Position numbers and translations under genes: made by a program. This document shows positions 35,412 through 44,753 of a DNA stretch of 64,000 nucleotides, in pieces (position 1 is the first letter of the stretch; each line of letters starts with the position of its first letter). Origin of the DNA: Marinobacterium_D sp050908845 (GTDB taxonomy: Bacteria; Pseudomonadota; Gammaproteobacteria; Pseudomonadales; Balneatricaceae); contig NZ_CP194171.1 of NCBI RefSeq assembly GCF_050908845.1, forward strand, positions 1 through 64,000, read 5' to 3'. The notes beneath the pieces were generated by a model. That model saw only the letters and a program-made list of their open reading frames with translations, made no database searches and was not told the DNA's origin.

Positions 35412-38227
35412 CAGGCGTACTGGCGCTGTTCGCCTTCCCCGCTGACGTTTTCGACACAGCGACCGCACAGTTCCGGGTCTTCGCTGTGCTGACCCACATC
35501 TTCACGATGGTGCCAGCAGCGGGCGCACTTGGGTTGTTCGGAGGCTTTAACCGCCACCTTCAGACCAGCAACGTCGGTGTCGCGGGCATCCGCACCTTCA
35601 GCCAGCGGCGCGATACGCGCTACCGACGTAATCAGCACGAAGCGCAGCTCGTCACCCAGGCGGGCCAGATCCTGCTGCAGTGTTTCATCGGCGTACAGTG
35701 TCACTTCAGCCGCCAGGGAGGCCTTGACCAGCTTCTCGCCACGAGCATCTTCCAGACACTTGTTCACAGCATCTTTCACCCCCATCACGCGCTGCCAGAA
35801 CTCCGGCGTAAACTCGTCATCAAAGGCGACGGTGGTCAGCCCATCGTACCAGGTGGTGAGCAGCACACTGTCACGGCGCTCGCCCGGCAGCACCTCGTAG
35901 ATCTCTTCAGCGGTAAAGCTGAGGATCGGCGCGATCCAGCGGGTCAACGCTTCGGCGATATGGAACAGCGCACTCTGGCACGAGCGGCGCGCCAGACTGT
36001 CCGGCTTGGTGGTGTACTGGCGATCCTTGATGATATCCAGGTAGAAGCCACCCAGCTCGCGTACGCAGAAGTTATGCACCTGCTGGTACACATCGAGGAA
36101 ACGGTAACCATCGTAGGCGTCGATCACTTTCTTCTGCAGCTTGGCTGCCGCATCTACCGCCCAGCGGTCCAGCGCCAGCATCTGTTCCGGCTCGACCATA
36201 TCGGTTGCCGGATCGAAGCCGCTCAGGTTCGCCAGCAGGAAACGCGAGGTGTTACGGATACGACGATAGGAATCGGCTGTGCGCTGCAGGATCTGTTTGG
36301 AGACCGCCATCTCGCCGGAGTAGTCGGTGGAAGCCACCCACAGACGCAGGATATCGGCACCCAGGGAGTCGGTGACTTCCTGGGGCGCGATCACGTTACC
36401 GAGCGACTTGGACATCTTGTAGCCCTTCTCGTCGACGGTGAAGCCGTGGGTCAGCACCTGCTTGTAGGGCGCGCATTCGTTGATCGCGATGGAGGTCTTC
36501 AGCGATGACTGGAACCAACCGCGGTGCTGATCCGAGCCTTCCAGGTACATATCCGCCGGGAAGCGCAGGCCATCGCGCTGGTTCAGCACGGAGTAGTGAG
36601 TCACGCCGGAGTCGAACCAGACATCCAGAGTATCGGTTACCTTGTCGTAGTCGTCCGCTTCGTTGCCGAGCAGTTCTTTGGCATCCAGCTCGAACCAGGC
36701 ATCCATACCGCCCGCTTCGATCTTCTGCGCCACCTGCTCGATCAGCTCTTTGGTGCGCGGATGCAGCTCACCGCTCTGCTTGTGGGTAAACAGGGTGATC
36801 GGCACGCCCCAGGTGCGCTGACGGGAAACACACCAGTCCGGGCTCTGCTCGACCATCGCTTCGATACGGTTCTGACCCCAGTCCGGGAACCACTGCACGC
36901 CCTTGATCGCTTCCAGCGCGTGTTTTTTCAGGCCCTTCTCTTCCATGGAGACGAACCACTGCGGTGTGGCGCGGTAGATCAGCGGTGTCTTGGTACGCCA
37001 GCAGTGCGGGTAGCTGTGCTGGAAGCGCTTCAGGTGCACCAGCTTGCCTTCACGCTCCAGCGCCTCGCAGACCGGCTCATCGGCCTTGTAGACGTGTACG
37101 CCGGCGAACTCGCCCGCGTCATCAGTATAGGTACCGTTAGCCTGCACCAGGTTCAGCGTGCTCAGGCCGTACTGCTGGCCGACAACAAAGTCTTCCATAC
37201 CGTGATCAGGCGCGGTGTGTACGGCACCGGTACCGGCATCGGTGGTGACGTGGTCGCCCAGGATCACCGGCACCTGCTTGGCGTAGATCGGGTGCTGCAG
37301 CTGCAGCAGTTCCAGCGCAGCGCCGTTGCAGGTTGCCAGCACTTCGAACTTGTCCACCCCCCAGCGGTCCATGATGTCATCGACCATCTCCGCCGCCAGC
37401 ACCATGCGATCCACACCCTGTTCGGTGTGGGCATCGACCAGGGCGTAGTCCAGAGCACCATTCAGCGATACCGCCTGGTTAGCCGGGATAGTCCAGGGAG
37501 TGGTAGTCCAGATCACCAGAGACACCGGCGCTTCGCCCGCGCTGGTCTCAAACAGTGCCAGTACCTTGTCCTGATCGACAAAAGTGAAGCGCACGTCGAT
37601 GGCGGTGGAGGTCTTGTCCTGGTACTCCACCTCGGCTTCTGCCAGCGCAGACTGACCCACAACACTCCAGTAAACCGGCTTGTAGCCTTTCACCAGGTGA
37701 CCGTTTTCGATGATCTTGCCGAGCGCACGGACGATGTTGGCTTCGGTATCGAAGTTCATGGTCAGATAGGGGTTTTCCCAGTCACCGATCACGCCCAGAC
37801 GGATGAAGTCGGCTTTCTGGCCTTCAACCTGCTCGGCGGCGTATTCACGACACTTCTGGCGGAATTCACGATAAGGCACTTTGTCACCGGCCTTGCCGAT
37901 CATGGTCTCGACCTTGTGCTCGATCGGCAGACCGTGGCAGTCCCAACCCGGCACGTAGGGCGCATCGAAACCGCTCAGCGTCTTCGATTTAATGATCATG
38001 TCCTTGATCACCTTGTTAACCGCATGACCGATATGAATATTGCCGTTGGCGTACGGAGGGCCATCGTGCAGGATGAACTGCGGGCGTCCCTTACCCTCTT
38101 CGCGCAGCTTGGCGTAGAGGTCGATCTGGGCCCAGCGCTCGAGCCGCTGCGGCTCGCGATTGGGCAGATTCCCCCGCATCGGGAAGGCCGTTTCCGGCAG
38201 ATTCAGTGTCGGTTTGTAGTCGGTCAT
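35411..38227 (-). CDS. ileS: Isoleucyl-tRNA synthetase
   Basis: Class I synthetase charging tRNA-Ile, 938 residues, as in E. coli. The HIGH motif is in YANGNIHIGHA near residue 58-67, and the KMSKS loop in GYKMSKSLGN. The editing domain contains TTPWTIPAN. The C-terminal zinc site CARCWHH...CGRC marks the bacterial type. It follows ribF by 24 bases in the usual ribF-ileS-lspA order. Confidence 0.98.
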   Translation of the reverse strand: MTDYKPTLNLPETAFPMRGNLPNREPQRLERWAQIDLYAKLREEGKGRPQFILHDGPPYANGNIHIGHAVNKVIKDMIIKSKTLSGFDAPYVPGWDCHGLPIEHKVETMIGKAGDKVPYREFRQKCREYAAEQVEGQKADFIRLGVIGDWENPYLTMNFDTEANIVRALGKIIENGHLVKGYKPVYWSVVGQSALAEAEVEYQDKTSTAIDVRFTFVDQDKVLALFETSAGEAPVSLVIWTTTPWTIPANQAVSLNGALDYALVDAHTEQGVDRMVLAAEMVDDIMDRWGVDKFEVLATCNGAALELLQLQHPIYAKQVPVILGDHVTTDAGTGAVHTAPDHGMEDFVVGQQYGLSTLNLVQANGTYTDDAGEFAGVHVYKADEPVCEALEREGKLVHLKRFQHSYPHCWRTKTPLIYRATPQWFVSMEEKGLKKHALEAIKGVQWFPDWGQNRIEAMVEQSPDWCVSRQRTWGVPITLFTHKQSGELHPRTKELIEQVAQKIEAGGMDAWFELDAKELLGNEADDYDKVTDTLDVWFDSGVTHYSVLNQRDGLRFPADMYLEGSDQHRGWFQSSLKTSIAINECAPYKQVLTHGFTVDEKGYKMSKSLGNVIAPQEVTDSLGADILRLWVASTDYSGEMAVSKQILQRTADSYRRIRNTSRFLLANLSGFDPATDMVEPEQMLALDRWAVDAAAKLQKKVIDAYDGYRFLDVYQQVHNFCVRELGGFYLDIIKDRQYTTKPDSLARRSCQSALFHIAEALTRWIAPILSFTAEEIYEVLPGERRDSVLLTTWYDGLTTVAFDDEFTPEFWQRVMGVKDAVNKCLEDARGEKLVKASLAAEVTLYADETLQQDLARLGDELRFVLITSVARIAPLAEGADARDTDVAGLKVAVKASEQPKCARCWHHREDVGQHSEDPELCGRCVENVSGEGEQRQYA

Positions 38228-38251
38228 ATCAAAAAACTTCCCAGCGTTAAC

Positions 38252-39187
38252 TTAATCAGCCTGCGATTCGAGCCAGCTTCTGGCGGCTTCGATATCGGTC
38301 TGAATCTGTGTCTTCAGCGCATCAAGCCCGTCAAAGCGACGCTCGGCACGCAAGAAATGTCTGAACTCCACCTGCATCAGCTCGCCGTAAAGGTTGCCGC
38401 TGAAATCCAGCAGGTGAACCTCCAGTACCGGCTGCCGACCGTGTACCGTTGGCCGCATCCCCACGTTACATACGCCGGGATAGCGCTGCCCGTTGACCAG
38501 CCCATCCACCACATAGACGCCACGCAATGGGCAGGGGAAACGGTGCATGCGCACGTTCGCCGTGGGCGACCCCAGCTCGCGGCCCAGTTTCTGGCCATGC
38601 ATGACACGCCCGACGACCCGATAACGGCGCCCCAGCAGGCGCGCGCCCAGGTCGAAATCATGGGCCTGCAGCGCAGAACGCACGCGGGTGCTGCTGATAC
38701 GTTCACCGTCCAGCAGACAGGTAGCGGTTTCCTCGACGGAAAAACCGAAACTCTCGCCGGCCCGCTCCAGCAACGCGAAATCGCCGCGGCGATCACAGCC
38801 AAAGCGGAAATCGTCCCCCACCACCAGATGACGGATATTGAGCCGTTCGATCAGCAGCTGCTGGACAAACTCGTCCGCCGACATACTGCGCAGGCGGGTG
38901 TTGAAGGTCAGGCAGAGCACCCGCTCGACACCGGCAAACTCCAGAAAGCGGACTTTTTCCCCGAAACGGGTCAGTCTTGGCGGCGCGGAACCATCCGGTG
39001 CGAAGTATTCACGGGGCTGAGGTTCGAAGATGATGACAACACTCGGCAGCCCCATCGCTTCAGCTTTGCTATGCAACTGATTGAGCACGGCCTGATGACC
39101 CAGGTGCACACCATCAAAATTACCGATGGTTGCGACGCACCCGAGATGGCGTTCACGCAGATTGTGTAAACCGCGAATCAATTCCAT
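38252..39187 (-). CDS. ribF: Bifunctional riboflavin kinase / FAD synthetase RibF
   Basis: Makes FMN and FAD from riboflavin. It has 311 residues. The N-terminal FAD synthetase domain has TIGNFDGVHLGHQAVL (about residues 21-36) and ISSTRVR near 160. The C-terminal flavokinase domain carries GSPTANVRM and the pattern GVYVVDG. It starts the ribF-ileS-lspA-fkpB operon; murJ ends-to-start upstream with a 114-base gap. Confidence 0.96.
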   Translation of the reverse strand: MELIRGLHNLRERHLGCVATIGNFDGVHLGHQAVLNQLHSKAEAMGLPSVVIIFEPQPREYFAPDGSAPPRLTRFGEKVRFLEFAGVERVLCLTFNTRLRSMSADEFVQQLLIERLNIRHLVVGDDFRFGCDRRGDFALLERAGESFGFSVEETATCLLDGERISSTRVRSALQAHDFDLGARLLGRRYRVVGRVMHGQKLGRELGSPTANVRMHRFPCPLRGVYVVDGLVNGQRYPGVCNVGMRPTVHGRQPVLEVHLLDFSGNLYGELMQVEFRHFLRAERRFDGLDALKTQIQTDIEAARSWLESQAD

Positions 39188-39301
39188 ACGCGACTGAACT
39201 TAAGCCCCATGCAAGCGAGAAAACGGTACCGCCGAAAGCGGCGCCAGTTATACGAAAACGCCGGATTATAGCCTACAAAGCGGTGGTTGATTAAGCCCTG
39301 A

Positions 39302-40855
39302 TCACCCTCTCAGGTGCCGCAGACGGATCCCGGAGGCAAAAAGCACAACTGCATAGAGCGCCACGCCAGAAAAAACCAGCGTCGACATCCACAGCGCCCG
39401 CTGCCAAACGTCCGCCGCCAGCCACTCAGCCACCGGTCGCGAAAAGCCGATCAACAGCGCGCCAAGCGCCCCATTGGCCAGCAGCATCCGTAGCACGAAA
39501 ACGCCCCAGCCACGCTGCCAGTGAAACACGCCGTCACGCAACAGCCCGCGCAGCAAAAGCCCTGCGTTCATAAATGCCGACAGCGCCGTGGCCAGCGCCA
39601 GCCCCGCATGGGCCAGCGGCCAGACCAGAATCAGGTTGAAGACCATGTTGGCCGCCATCGCCAGGGCCGCTACCTTGACCGGTGTTGCCGTGTCCTGGCG
39701 CGCAAAGAATCCGGTCGCCAGCACCTTGATCAGCATGAATGCCACCAGTCCCAGGGCATAGGCTCGCAGACTGCGCGCGGACATCTCTATATCCAGATCG
39801 GTCATGGTGCCGTAGTGGAATAGGGTCGTCAGCAGCTCCTCCGCCAGCACCACCAGCGCCACCGCTGCCGGCACACCAATCAGCAGCACCATGCGCACGG
39901 CCCAATCGAGGGTTTTGCGGAAATGCTCTGGAGAGCGCTCCGCATGACGCCGCGACAGGCTTGGCAGGATCACCGTGGCGATAGCGATGCCGAACACGCC
40001 CAGCGGCAGCTCGGAGAGGCGATCGGAGTAATACAGCCAGGAGACACTGCCCGTTTGCAGAAAAGAGGCCAGTACCGTATCCAGCAGCAGGTTGATCTGT
40101 GCCACCGACACACCAAAGAGGGCGGGCAGCATCAGTTTCAGGATGCGGCGTACGCCCTCATCGCGCCAGCCTCGCTGCGGTACCGGCACCAGCTGCAGCC
40201 GGGCCAGAAATGGCAGCTGAAACAGCAACTGCAGTGCACCGGCCATAAATACACCCCAGGCCAGGGCCATGATCGGCGTTTCAAAGCCAGGGCTCAGCAC
40301 CACAGCAGAGAAAATCAACGTCAGGTTCAGTAGCACCGGCGTAAACGCCGGTATAGCAAAACGTCCATAGGCGTTGAGAATGGCACCGCAGAACGCGGTC
40401 ATCGAAATCAGCGCCAGATAGGGGAAAGTGATCCGCAGCATCTGCGCCGCCAGATCGAACCTCTCACCGCCGGCGATATAGAACCCCGGCGCAAACAGCG
40501 CAGCGAGCAGCGGCGCTCCCAGGACACCGACAAGCGTTACAGCCAGCAGTACCGACCCCAGCGTGCCGGAGACCCGGTAAACCAGACTCTGCACCGCCTG
40601 CAGGTCGCGCTGACTGCGATACTCCGACAGCACCGGCACAAAAGCCTGGGAAAAAGCCCCCTCGGCAAACAGGCGGCGCAGAAAATTGGGTATTTTGAAC
40701 GCGACGAAAAACGCATCAGCGCTACCGCTAGCACCAAAATAACCGGCGATCACCACATCGCGCACCAGGCCCAGGACACGTGACAGCATCGTCATCACGC
40801 CAACGACTGCGCTGGACCGGAGCAGGCCTGCGGGCTGTTTTTCGGTATCGGACAC
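39302..40855 (-). CDS. murJ: Lipid II flippase MurJ
   Basis: MATE-like flippase that moves lipid II across the inner membrane, with about 14 TM helices. From a GTG at 40855 (VSDTEKQPAG) it is 517 residues, close to E. coli MurJ (511). The first helix block VVGVMTMLSRVLGLVRDVV and the conserved arginines are present. An ATG at 40903 in the same frame would add 16 residues with no family match, so that choice is open. The gene precedes ribF in the usual order, and is divergent from rpsT. Confidence 0.95.
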   Translation of the reverse strand: MSDTEKQPAGLLRSSAVVGVMTMLSRVLGLVRDVVIAGYFGASGSADAFFVAFKIPNFLRRLFAEGAFSQAFVPVLSEYRSQRDLQAVQSLVYRVSGTLGSVLLAVTLVGVLGAPLLAALFAPGFYIAGGERFDLAAQMLRITFPYLALISMTAFCGAILNAYGRFAIPAFTPVLLNLTLIFSAVVLSPGFETPIMALAWGVFMAGALQLLFQLPFLARLQLVPVPQRGWRDEGVRRILKLMLPALFGVSVAQINLLLDTVLASFLQTGSVSWLYYSDRLSELPLGVFGIAIATVILPSLSRRHAERSPEHFRKTLDWAVRMVLLIGVPAAVALVVLAEELLTTLFHYGTMTDLDIEMSARSLRAYALGLVAFMLIKVLATGFFARQDTATPVKVAALAMAANMVFNLILVWPLAHAGLALATALSAFMNAGLLLRGLLRDGVFHWQRGWGVFVLRMLLANGALGALLIGFSRPVAEWLAADVWQRALWMSTLVFSGVALYAVVLFASGIRLRHLRG

Positions 40856-40951
40856 GCTACTGTTTCCGTTCGTCTGAGTTCGGGAGTTGGGCCGGCTGAT
40901 CATACAGCGACAGGCGGTTGGACGAAACGCTGTAAAAAGCGGATCGATCAC

Positions 40952-40980
40952 TTGACACTCAACCGCCTAACATGAATAAT
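40952..40980 (+). promoter_or_regulatory. Sigma-70 promoter of rpsT
   Basis: TTGACA (40952-40957), 17-base spacer, AATAAT (40975-40980): a near-consensus promoter about 70 bases before the rpsT start codon. Confidence 0.8.
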
Positions 40981-41049
40981 CTCGCGTCTAATTTTTCGGC
41001 ACAACGTACCGCCGTATTCTGATTAACTCAAAGCTTTAAGGAGCCGATC

Positions 41050-41313
41050 GTGGCGAATTCCGCAGGATCCCGTAAACGCGCTCGCCAGGCGGAGACGCGT
41101 CGTAAACACAACGCTAGCCTTCGCTCCATGGTGCGCACTTACTTCAAGAAAGTTCTGAAAGCCATCGCAAGCGGTGACCAGGCTGCTGCCCAGGACGCTT
41201 TCAAGACTGCCCAGCCGCTGCTCGACAGCGCTGTCAACAAGGGCATCTTCAAGAAGAACAAGGTTGCTCGCACCAAGAGCCGCCTGAACGCCAAGATCAA
41301 GGCAATGGCATAA
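41050..41313 (+). CDS. rpsT: 30S ribosomal protein S20
   Basis: Small-subunit protein binding the 5' domain of 16S rRNA, 87 residues, full length and very basic (ANSAGSRKRARQAETRRKHN). The start is a GTG at 41050 after AAGGAG; a non-ATG start is also used by E. coli rpsT (UUG) and takes part in its autoregulation. Single-gene unit, divergent from murJ. Confidence 0.97.
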   Translation: MANSAGSRKRARQAETRRKHNASLRSMVRTYFKKVLKAIASGDQAAAQDAFKTAQPLLDSAVNKGIFKKNKVARTKSRLNAKIKAMA

Positions 41314-41337
41314 GCCGCCTGATCGAAGCTCCAAAAG

Positions 41338-41361
41338 AACCGGCAGCCGCCGGTTTTTTTG
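41338..41361 (+). terminator. Intrinsic terminator after rpsT
   Basis: Stem AACCGGC / GCCGGTT (41338-41344 and 41349-41355), loop AGCC, then a run of seven T. Confidence 0.9.
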
Positions 41362-41452
41362 TGCCTGAAATTCACACTTACAACGCCCAATAAAAAGGGC
41401 AGACCTCGCACGAGACCCACCCTTCCAATTACCAGATTGAATTGCAGCCCTG

Positions 41453-42577
41453 TCAGGCCAACACCAGATTATCCCTGTGGACAAGTTCAGGGTCGCCGAC
41501 AAACCCCAGGATATCCACAATCTCACGACTCGGAAGACCCATGATGCGACGGGCATCGTCGGCACCGTAATTGACCAGGCCACGCGCGACTATCGCCCCC
41601 GCCTCGTCCTGCATCAGCACCATCTCGCCCCGGGAAAAATCTCCCGTCACCGATTTGACACCCGCCGGCAGAAGACTCTTGCCGCCCGAGACCAGCGCTC
41701 TCACCGCTCCGGCATCCAGCACCAGCGTGCCACGGGCCTGAAGATGACCTGCAATCCACTGCTTACGCGCCGCCACAGGCTCTTTGTTCGGTACCAGAAG
41801 CGTGCCGAGCGACTCCCCGGCAAACAGGCGCAGCAGGATATTCTTTTCACGCCCGCTGGCGATCACCGTCTGCGCGCCAGAACGCGCCGCCAGGCGCGCT
41901 GCACGCACCTTGGTGGCCATACCACCGCGTCCCAGCTTGCCACCACCACCGGCCATGGCAATCAGACGATCATCATCCGCACGCGCCTCATGCACGAACG
42001 GTGCATCGGGATTGGAGCGCGGGTCCGATTCGTAGAGACCTTCCTGGTCGGTCAGCAGAATCAATGCATCAGCCTCGATGGCATTCGCCACCAGAGCACC
42101 CAGGGTATCGTTGTCGCCAAAGCGGATCTCGCTGGTGACAACGGTGTCGTTCTCGTTGACCACCGCGATGACACCCAGCTCGATCAGCGCCTTCAGCGTG
42201 GAGCGGGCATTCAGGTAGCGCTTGCGGTTCGACAGGTCATCATGGGTCAGCAACACCTGGGCGGTGTGCAGACCGTGACGGGCAAAGCTGGATTCGTACG
42301 CTTTTACCAGCCCCATCTGCCCAACCGCAGCCGCCGCCTGCTGGCGATAGACCTCGCCCGGGCGGGTATCCCAGCCCAGACGCTTCATCCCCTCGGCAAT
42401 GGAACCGGAGGAGACCAGTACCACTTCGACACCCTGAGCACGCAGCTCGGCCACCTGGTCCACCCAGTCGGAGATCGCCTCCAGGTCCAGACCGCGACCA
42501 TCGTTGGTCAGCAGCGCACTACCAATCTTAACAACCCAACGGCCCTTGTGAGCCAACCCCTTACGACCCGTTACCAC
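41453..42577 (-). CDS. proB: Glutamate 5-kinase ProB
   Basis: First step of proline synthesis, phosphorylating glutamate. From the GTG at 42577, which has AGGGAG six bases upstream, it is 374 residues, near E. coli ProB (367). The kinase domain begins RWVVKIGSALLTNDG, and the C-terminal PUA domain (about 280-374) is present. The frame is open to 42625, overlapping obg, but lacks a ribosome site there. It is the last gene of rplU-rpmA-obg-proB. Confidence 0.95.
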   Translation of the reverse strand: MVTGRKGLAHKGRWVVKIGSALLTNDGRGLDLEAISDWVDQVAELRAQGVEVVLVSSGSIAEGMKRLGWDTRPGEVYRQQAAAAVGQMGLVKAYESSFARHGLHTAQVLLTHDDLSNRKRYLNARSTLKALIELGVIAVVNENDTVVTSEIRFGDNDTLGALVANAIEADALILLTDQEGLYESDPRSNPDAPFVHEARADDDRLIAMAGGGGKLGRGGMATKVRAARLAARSGAQTVIASGREKNILLRLFAGESLGTLLVPNKEPVAARKQWIAGHLQARGTLVLDAGAVRALVSGGKSLLPAGVKSVTGDFSRGEMVLMQDEAGAIVARGLVNYGADDARRIMGLPSREIVDILGFVGDPELVHRDNLVLA

Positions 42578-42605
42578 CTGTGTCTCCCTAATGCCAAAGC
42601 AGGGC

Positions 42606-43811
42606 CTAGCGCACCCACTCAACATCTACATCATAATCGTCGTCGTCGAAATCATCGTCGTCATCCAGACCATCTTTTGCAGCCTGGCGACGTGCGCGCC
42701 TCTCCTCTTTCAGGCGCTCCAGATTCTCCCGGGCTTCCTGATCGATGATTGCGCGAACTTCCCGCTCCTGCTCCAGCAGCTCCGGATTTTCCGCGACGGC
42801 CGCAGCACGCTCATCAAGGAAGTCCTGCAGGTTATGCACAAGCTCCTTGAGGCCCTCTTTGTTGAGCGCGGAAATACGGTAAACCGGCGCCTCCCACTCC
42901 AGCGCATCAAGCACCGCCTGACAGGCCGCCTCGCGCTCCTCTTCCGGCAACAGATCCAGCTTGTTCAACACCAGCCAGCGCGGCTGCTGCGCCAGCGTCG
43001 GGCTGAACTTTTCCAGCTCAGCCACAGCGGTAACCGCCGCCTCGGCTGGGGTTTTCTCATCCCAGGGCGCCATATCCACCAGATGCAGCAGCACGCGGTT
43101 GCGCGCCAGATGCTTAAGGAAACGGATACCAAGACCGGCCCCTTCGGCCGCGCCTTCGATGATTCCGGGAATATCGGCCACCACAAAACTGCGATGCGCC
43201 GCTGTACGCACAACCCCGAGGTTCGGCACCAGCGTGGTGAACGGATAGTCCGCCACCTTGGGCTTGGCCGCTGAAATAGAGCGAATCAGTGTCGATTTAC
43301 CGGCATTGGGCAGACCCAGCAGGCCCACATCGGCAATCACTTTCAGCTCGAGACGGACATGACGCAGCTCGCCCGGCGTACCATTGGTTGTCTGGCGCGG
43401 CGCGCGGTTCACACTGCTCTTATAGCGGGTATTACCGAGACCATGGAAACCGCCCTGACAGATCTTTTCGACCTGACCAATCTGGGTCAGATCCGCCAGC
43501 ACCTCATCGGTATCCACATCAACAACGGTGGTACCCACGGGCAGTTTGAGGACCATATCCTCGCCCTTGGCACCGGTGCAGTTACGACCGCTGCCCTGCT
43601 CACCATTTTGCGCTTTGTATTGGCGGGTGTAGCGGTAATCGATCAGCGTATTCAGGCCCTCATCGGCCTCGACGAAGATCGAACCGCCATCACCGCCATC
43701 ACCGCCATCCGGCCCCCCTTTCGGGATAAACTTTTCGCGCCGGAAGCTCATGCAACCGTTGCCGCCTTTCCCGGCCTCAACCGTGATGATCGCCTCATCG
43801 ACAAATTTCAT
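42606..43811 (-). CDS. obg: GTPase Obg/CgtA
   Basis: Large-subunit assembly and stress GTPase. It has 401 residues. The glycine-rich OBG domain (about 1-158) includes GGDGGDGG, followed by the G domain with G1 GLPNAGKST, G3 DIPGIIEGA and G4 NKLDLL. The C-terminal tail is strongly acidic (DDDDDFDDDDYDVDVEW), as in ObgE. It follows rpmA after an intra-operon terminator-like hairpin. Confidence 0.97.
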   Translation of the reverse strand: MKFVDEAIITVEAGKGGNGCMSFRREKFIPKGGPDGGDGGDGGSIFVEADEGLNTLIDYRYTRQYKAQNGEQGSGRNCTGAKGEDMVLKLPVGTTVVDVDTDEVLADLTQIGQVEKICQGGFHGLGNTRYKSSVNRAPRQTTNGTPGELRHVRLELKVIADVGLLGLPNAGKSTLIRSISAAKPKVADYPFTTLVPNLGVVRTAAHRSFVVADIPGIIEGAAEGAGLGIRFLKHLARNRVLLHLVDMAPWDEKTPAEAAVTAVAELEKFSPTLAQQPRWLVLNKLDLLPEEEREAACQAVLDALEWEAPVYRISALNKEGLKELVHNLQDFLDERAAAVAENPELLEQEREVRAIIDQEARENLERLKEERRARRQAAKDGLDDDDDFDDDDYDVDVEWVR

Positions 43812-43856
43812 CTGTTACCTCCCGAAAGAGTTAAACGCCGGAACAACCGGCTTAAA

Positions 43857-43890
43857 AACAAAAAAAGCCCCGCCTTAGCGGAGCTTTTTT
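43857..43890 (-). terminator. Terminator-like hairpin between rpmA and obg
   Basis: On the minus strand AGCTCCGC[TAA-G]GCGGGGCT (43866-43886) with one G-T pair is followed by TTTTTTTGTTTTT. It probably reduces read-through from the ribosomal protein pair into obg-proB. The plus-strand reading also has a T run, so it could work both ways. Confidence 0.8.
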
Positions 43891-43907
43891 CAACTTCAGC
43901 GTGCCGC

Positions 43908-44165
43908 TTAGGCAGAAACCACGCTGACGTACTTACGGTTGTTCGGGCCTTTAACCTCGAACTTGACCACACCGTCCGCCTTGGCGAACAGGGTGAAGTC
44001 TTTACCAACACCAACGTTTTCACCAGCGTGGAACTTGGTACCGCGCTGACGAATCAGGATGTTACCAGCGATAACGTTCTGACCACCGAAACGCTTGACA
44101 CCCAGACGCTTGGACTGTGAGTCGCGTCCGTTACGCGTTGAACCACCAGCCTTCTTATGAGCCAT
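43908..44165 (-). CDS. rpmA: 50S ribosomal protein L27
   Basis: Large-subunit protein near the peptidyl transferase centre, 85 residues, with the standard N-terminus AHKKAGGSTRNGRDSQSKRLG and no cleaved extension. It lies 18 bases after rplU. Confidence 0.98.
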   Translation of the reverse strand: MAHKKAGGSTRNGRDSQSKRLGVKRFGGQNVIAGNILIRQRGTKFHAGENVGVGKDFTLFAKADGVVKFEVKGPNNRKYVSVVSA

Positions 44166-44183
44166 TATAAATCTCCTGTCTGA

Positions 44184-44495
44184 TTAGCCACTGATACCAG
44201 TGATTTTAACCTCAGTGAACCACTGACGGTGGCCCTGACGCTTCATGTGGTGCTTACGACGACGGAACTTGATGATGTTCACTTTCTCGCCGCGGCCGTG
44301 GGAAACGACTTCAGCCGCAACCTTGGCACCTTCAACAACCGGCGCGCCGACTTTAACGTCGTCGCCGTTGCCGACCAGCAGCACACGATCGAATTCAACG
44401 TTGGAACCAGCTTCAGCTGCCAGCTTTTCCAGCTTCAGCGTCTGGCCTTCCTGTACGCGGTACTGCTTACCACCGCTAACAATAACTGCAAACAT
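44184..44495 (-). CDS. rplU: 50S ribosomal protein L21
   Basis: Large-subunit protein, 103 residues from the ATG at 44495 (MFAVIVSGGKQYRV, preceded by GGAG). The frame continues upstream to 44621, but that is leader sequence. The C-terminal RRRKHHMKRQGHRQ block is typical. Confidence 0.97.
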   Translation of the reverse strand: MFAVIVSGGKQYRVQEGQTLKLEKLAAEAGSNVEFDRVLLVGNGDDVKVGAPVVEGAKVAAEVVSHGRGEKVNIIKFRRRKHHMKRQGHRQWFTEVKITGISG

Positions 44496-44620
44496 GTTTT
44501 TCTCCAGTGTTATGCCTGCCCGGCTACTAGGACACAAACCTACTTCTAAGGGACCAGCTCCGCGTGGAAACCACGACACCCTATGGTAGGGAGCAAAGAT
44601 GGACAGGCTCAGGGCGCGCA

Positions 44621-44649
44621 ATTTTACACAAACACCCCAGCCCGCTCAA
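44621..44649 (-). promoter_or_regulatory. Promoter of rplU-rpmA
   Basis: Minus strand TTGAGC (44644-44649), 17-base spacer, TAAAAT (44621-44626), about 125 bases before the rplU start. Confidence 0.65.
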
Positions 44650-44687
44650 GGAAAAACAGCGCCTAAACCCGCCATATTGCTCATTTC

Positions 44688-44716
44688 TTGACAGGTCCTG
44701 GGCTTCTCCCTAGCAT
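44688..44716 (+). promoter_or_regulatory. Promoter of ispB
   Basis: TTGACA (44688-44693), 17-base spacer, TAGCAT (44711-44716). It is divergent from the rplU promoter and lies about 40 bases before the ispB start. Confidence 0.65.
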
Positions 44717-44753
44717 TCCGCGAACTATTTTGTCGACATTTATGCCTATATCC

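Noticed and set aside
36524..39169. 881-codon open frame on the plus strand
   Set aside because: It is antisense to ileS and ribF, which have full family motifs. Long antisense frames are common in GC-rich genes; no ribosome site or domain is seen.
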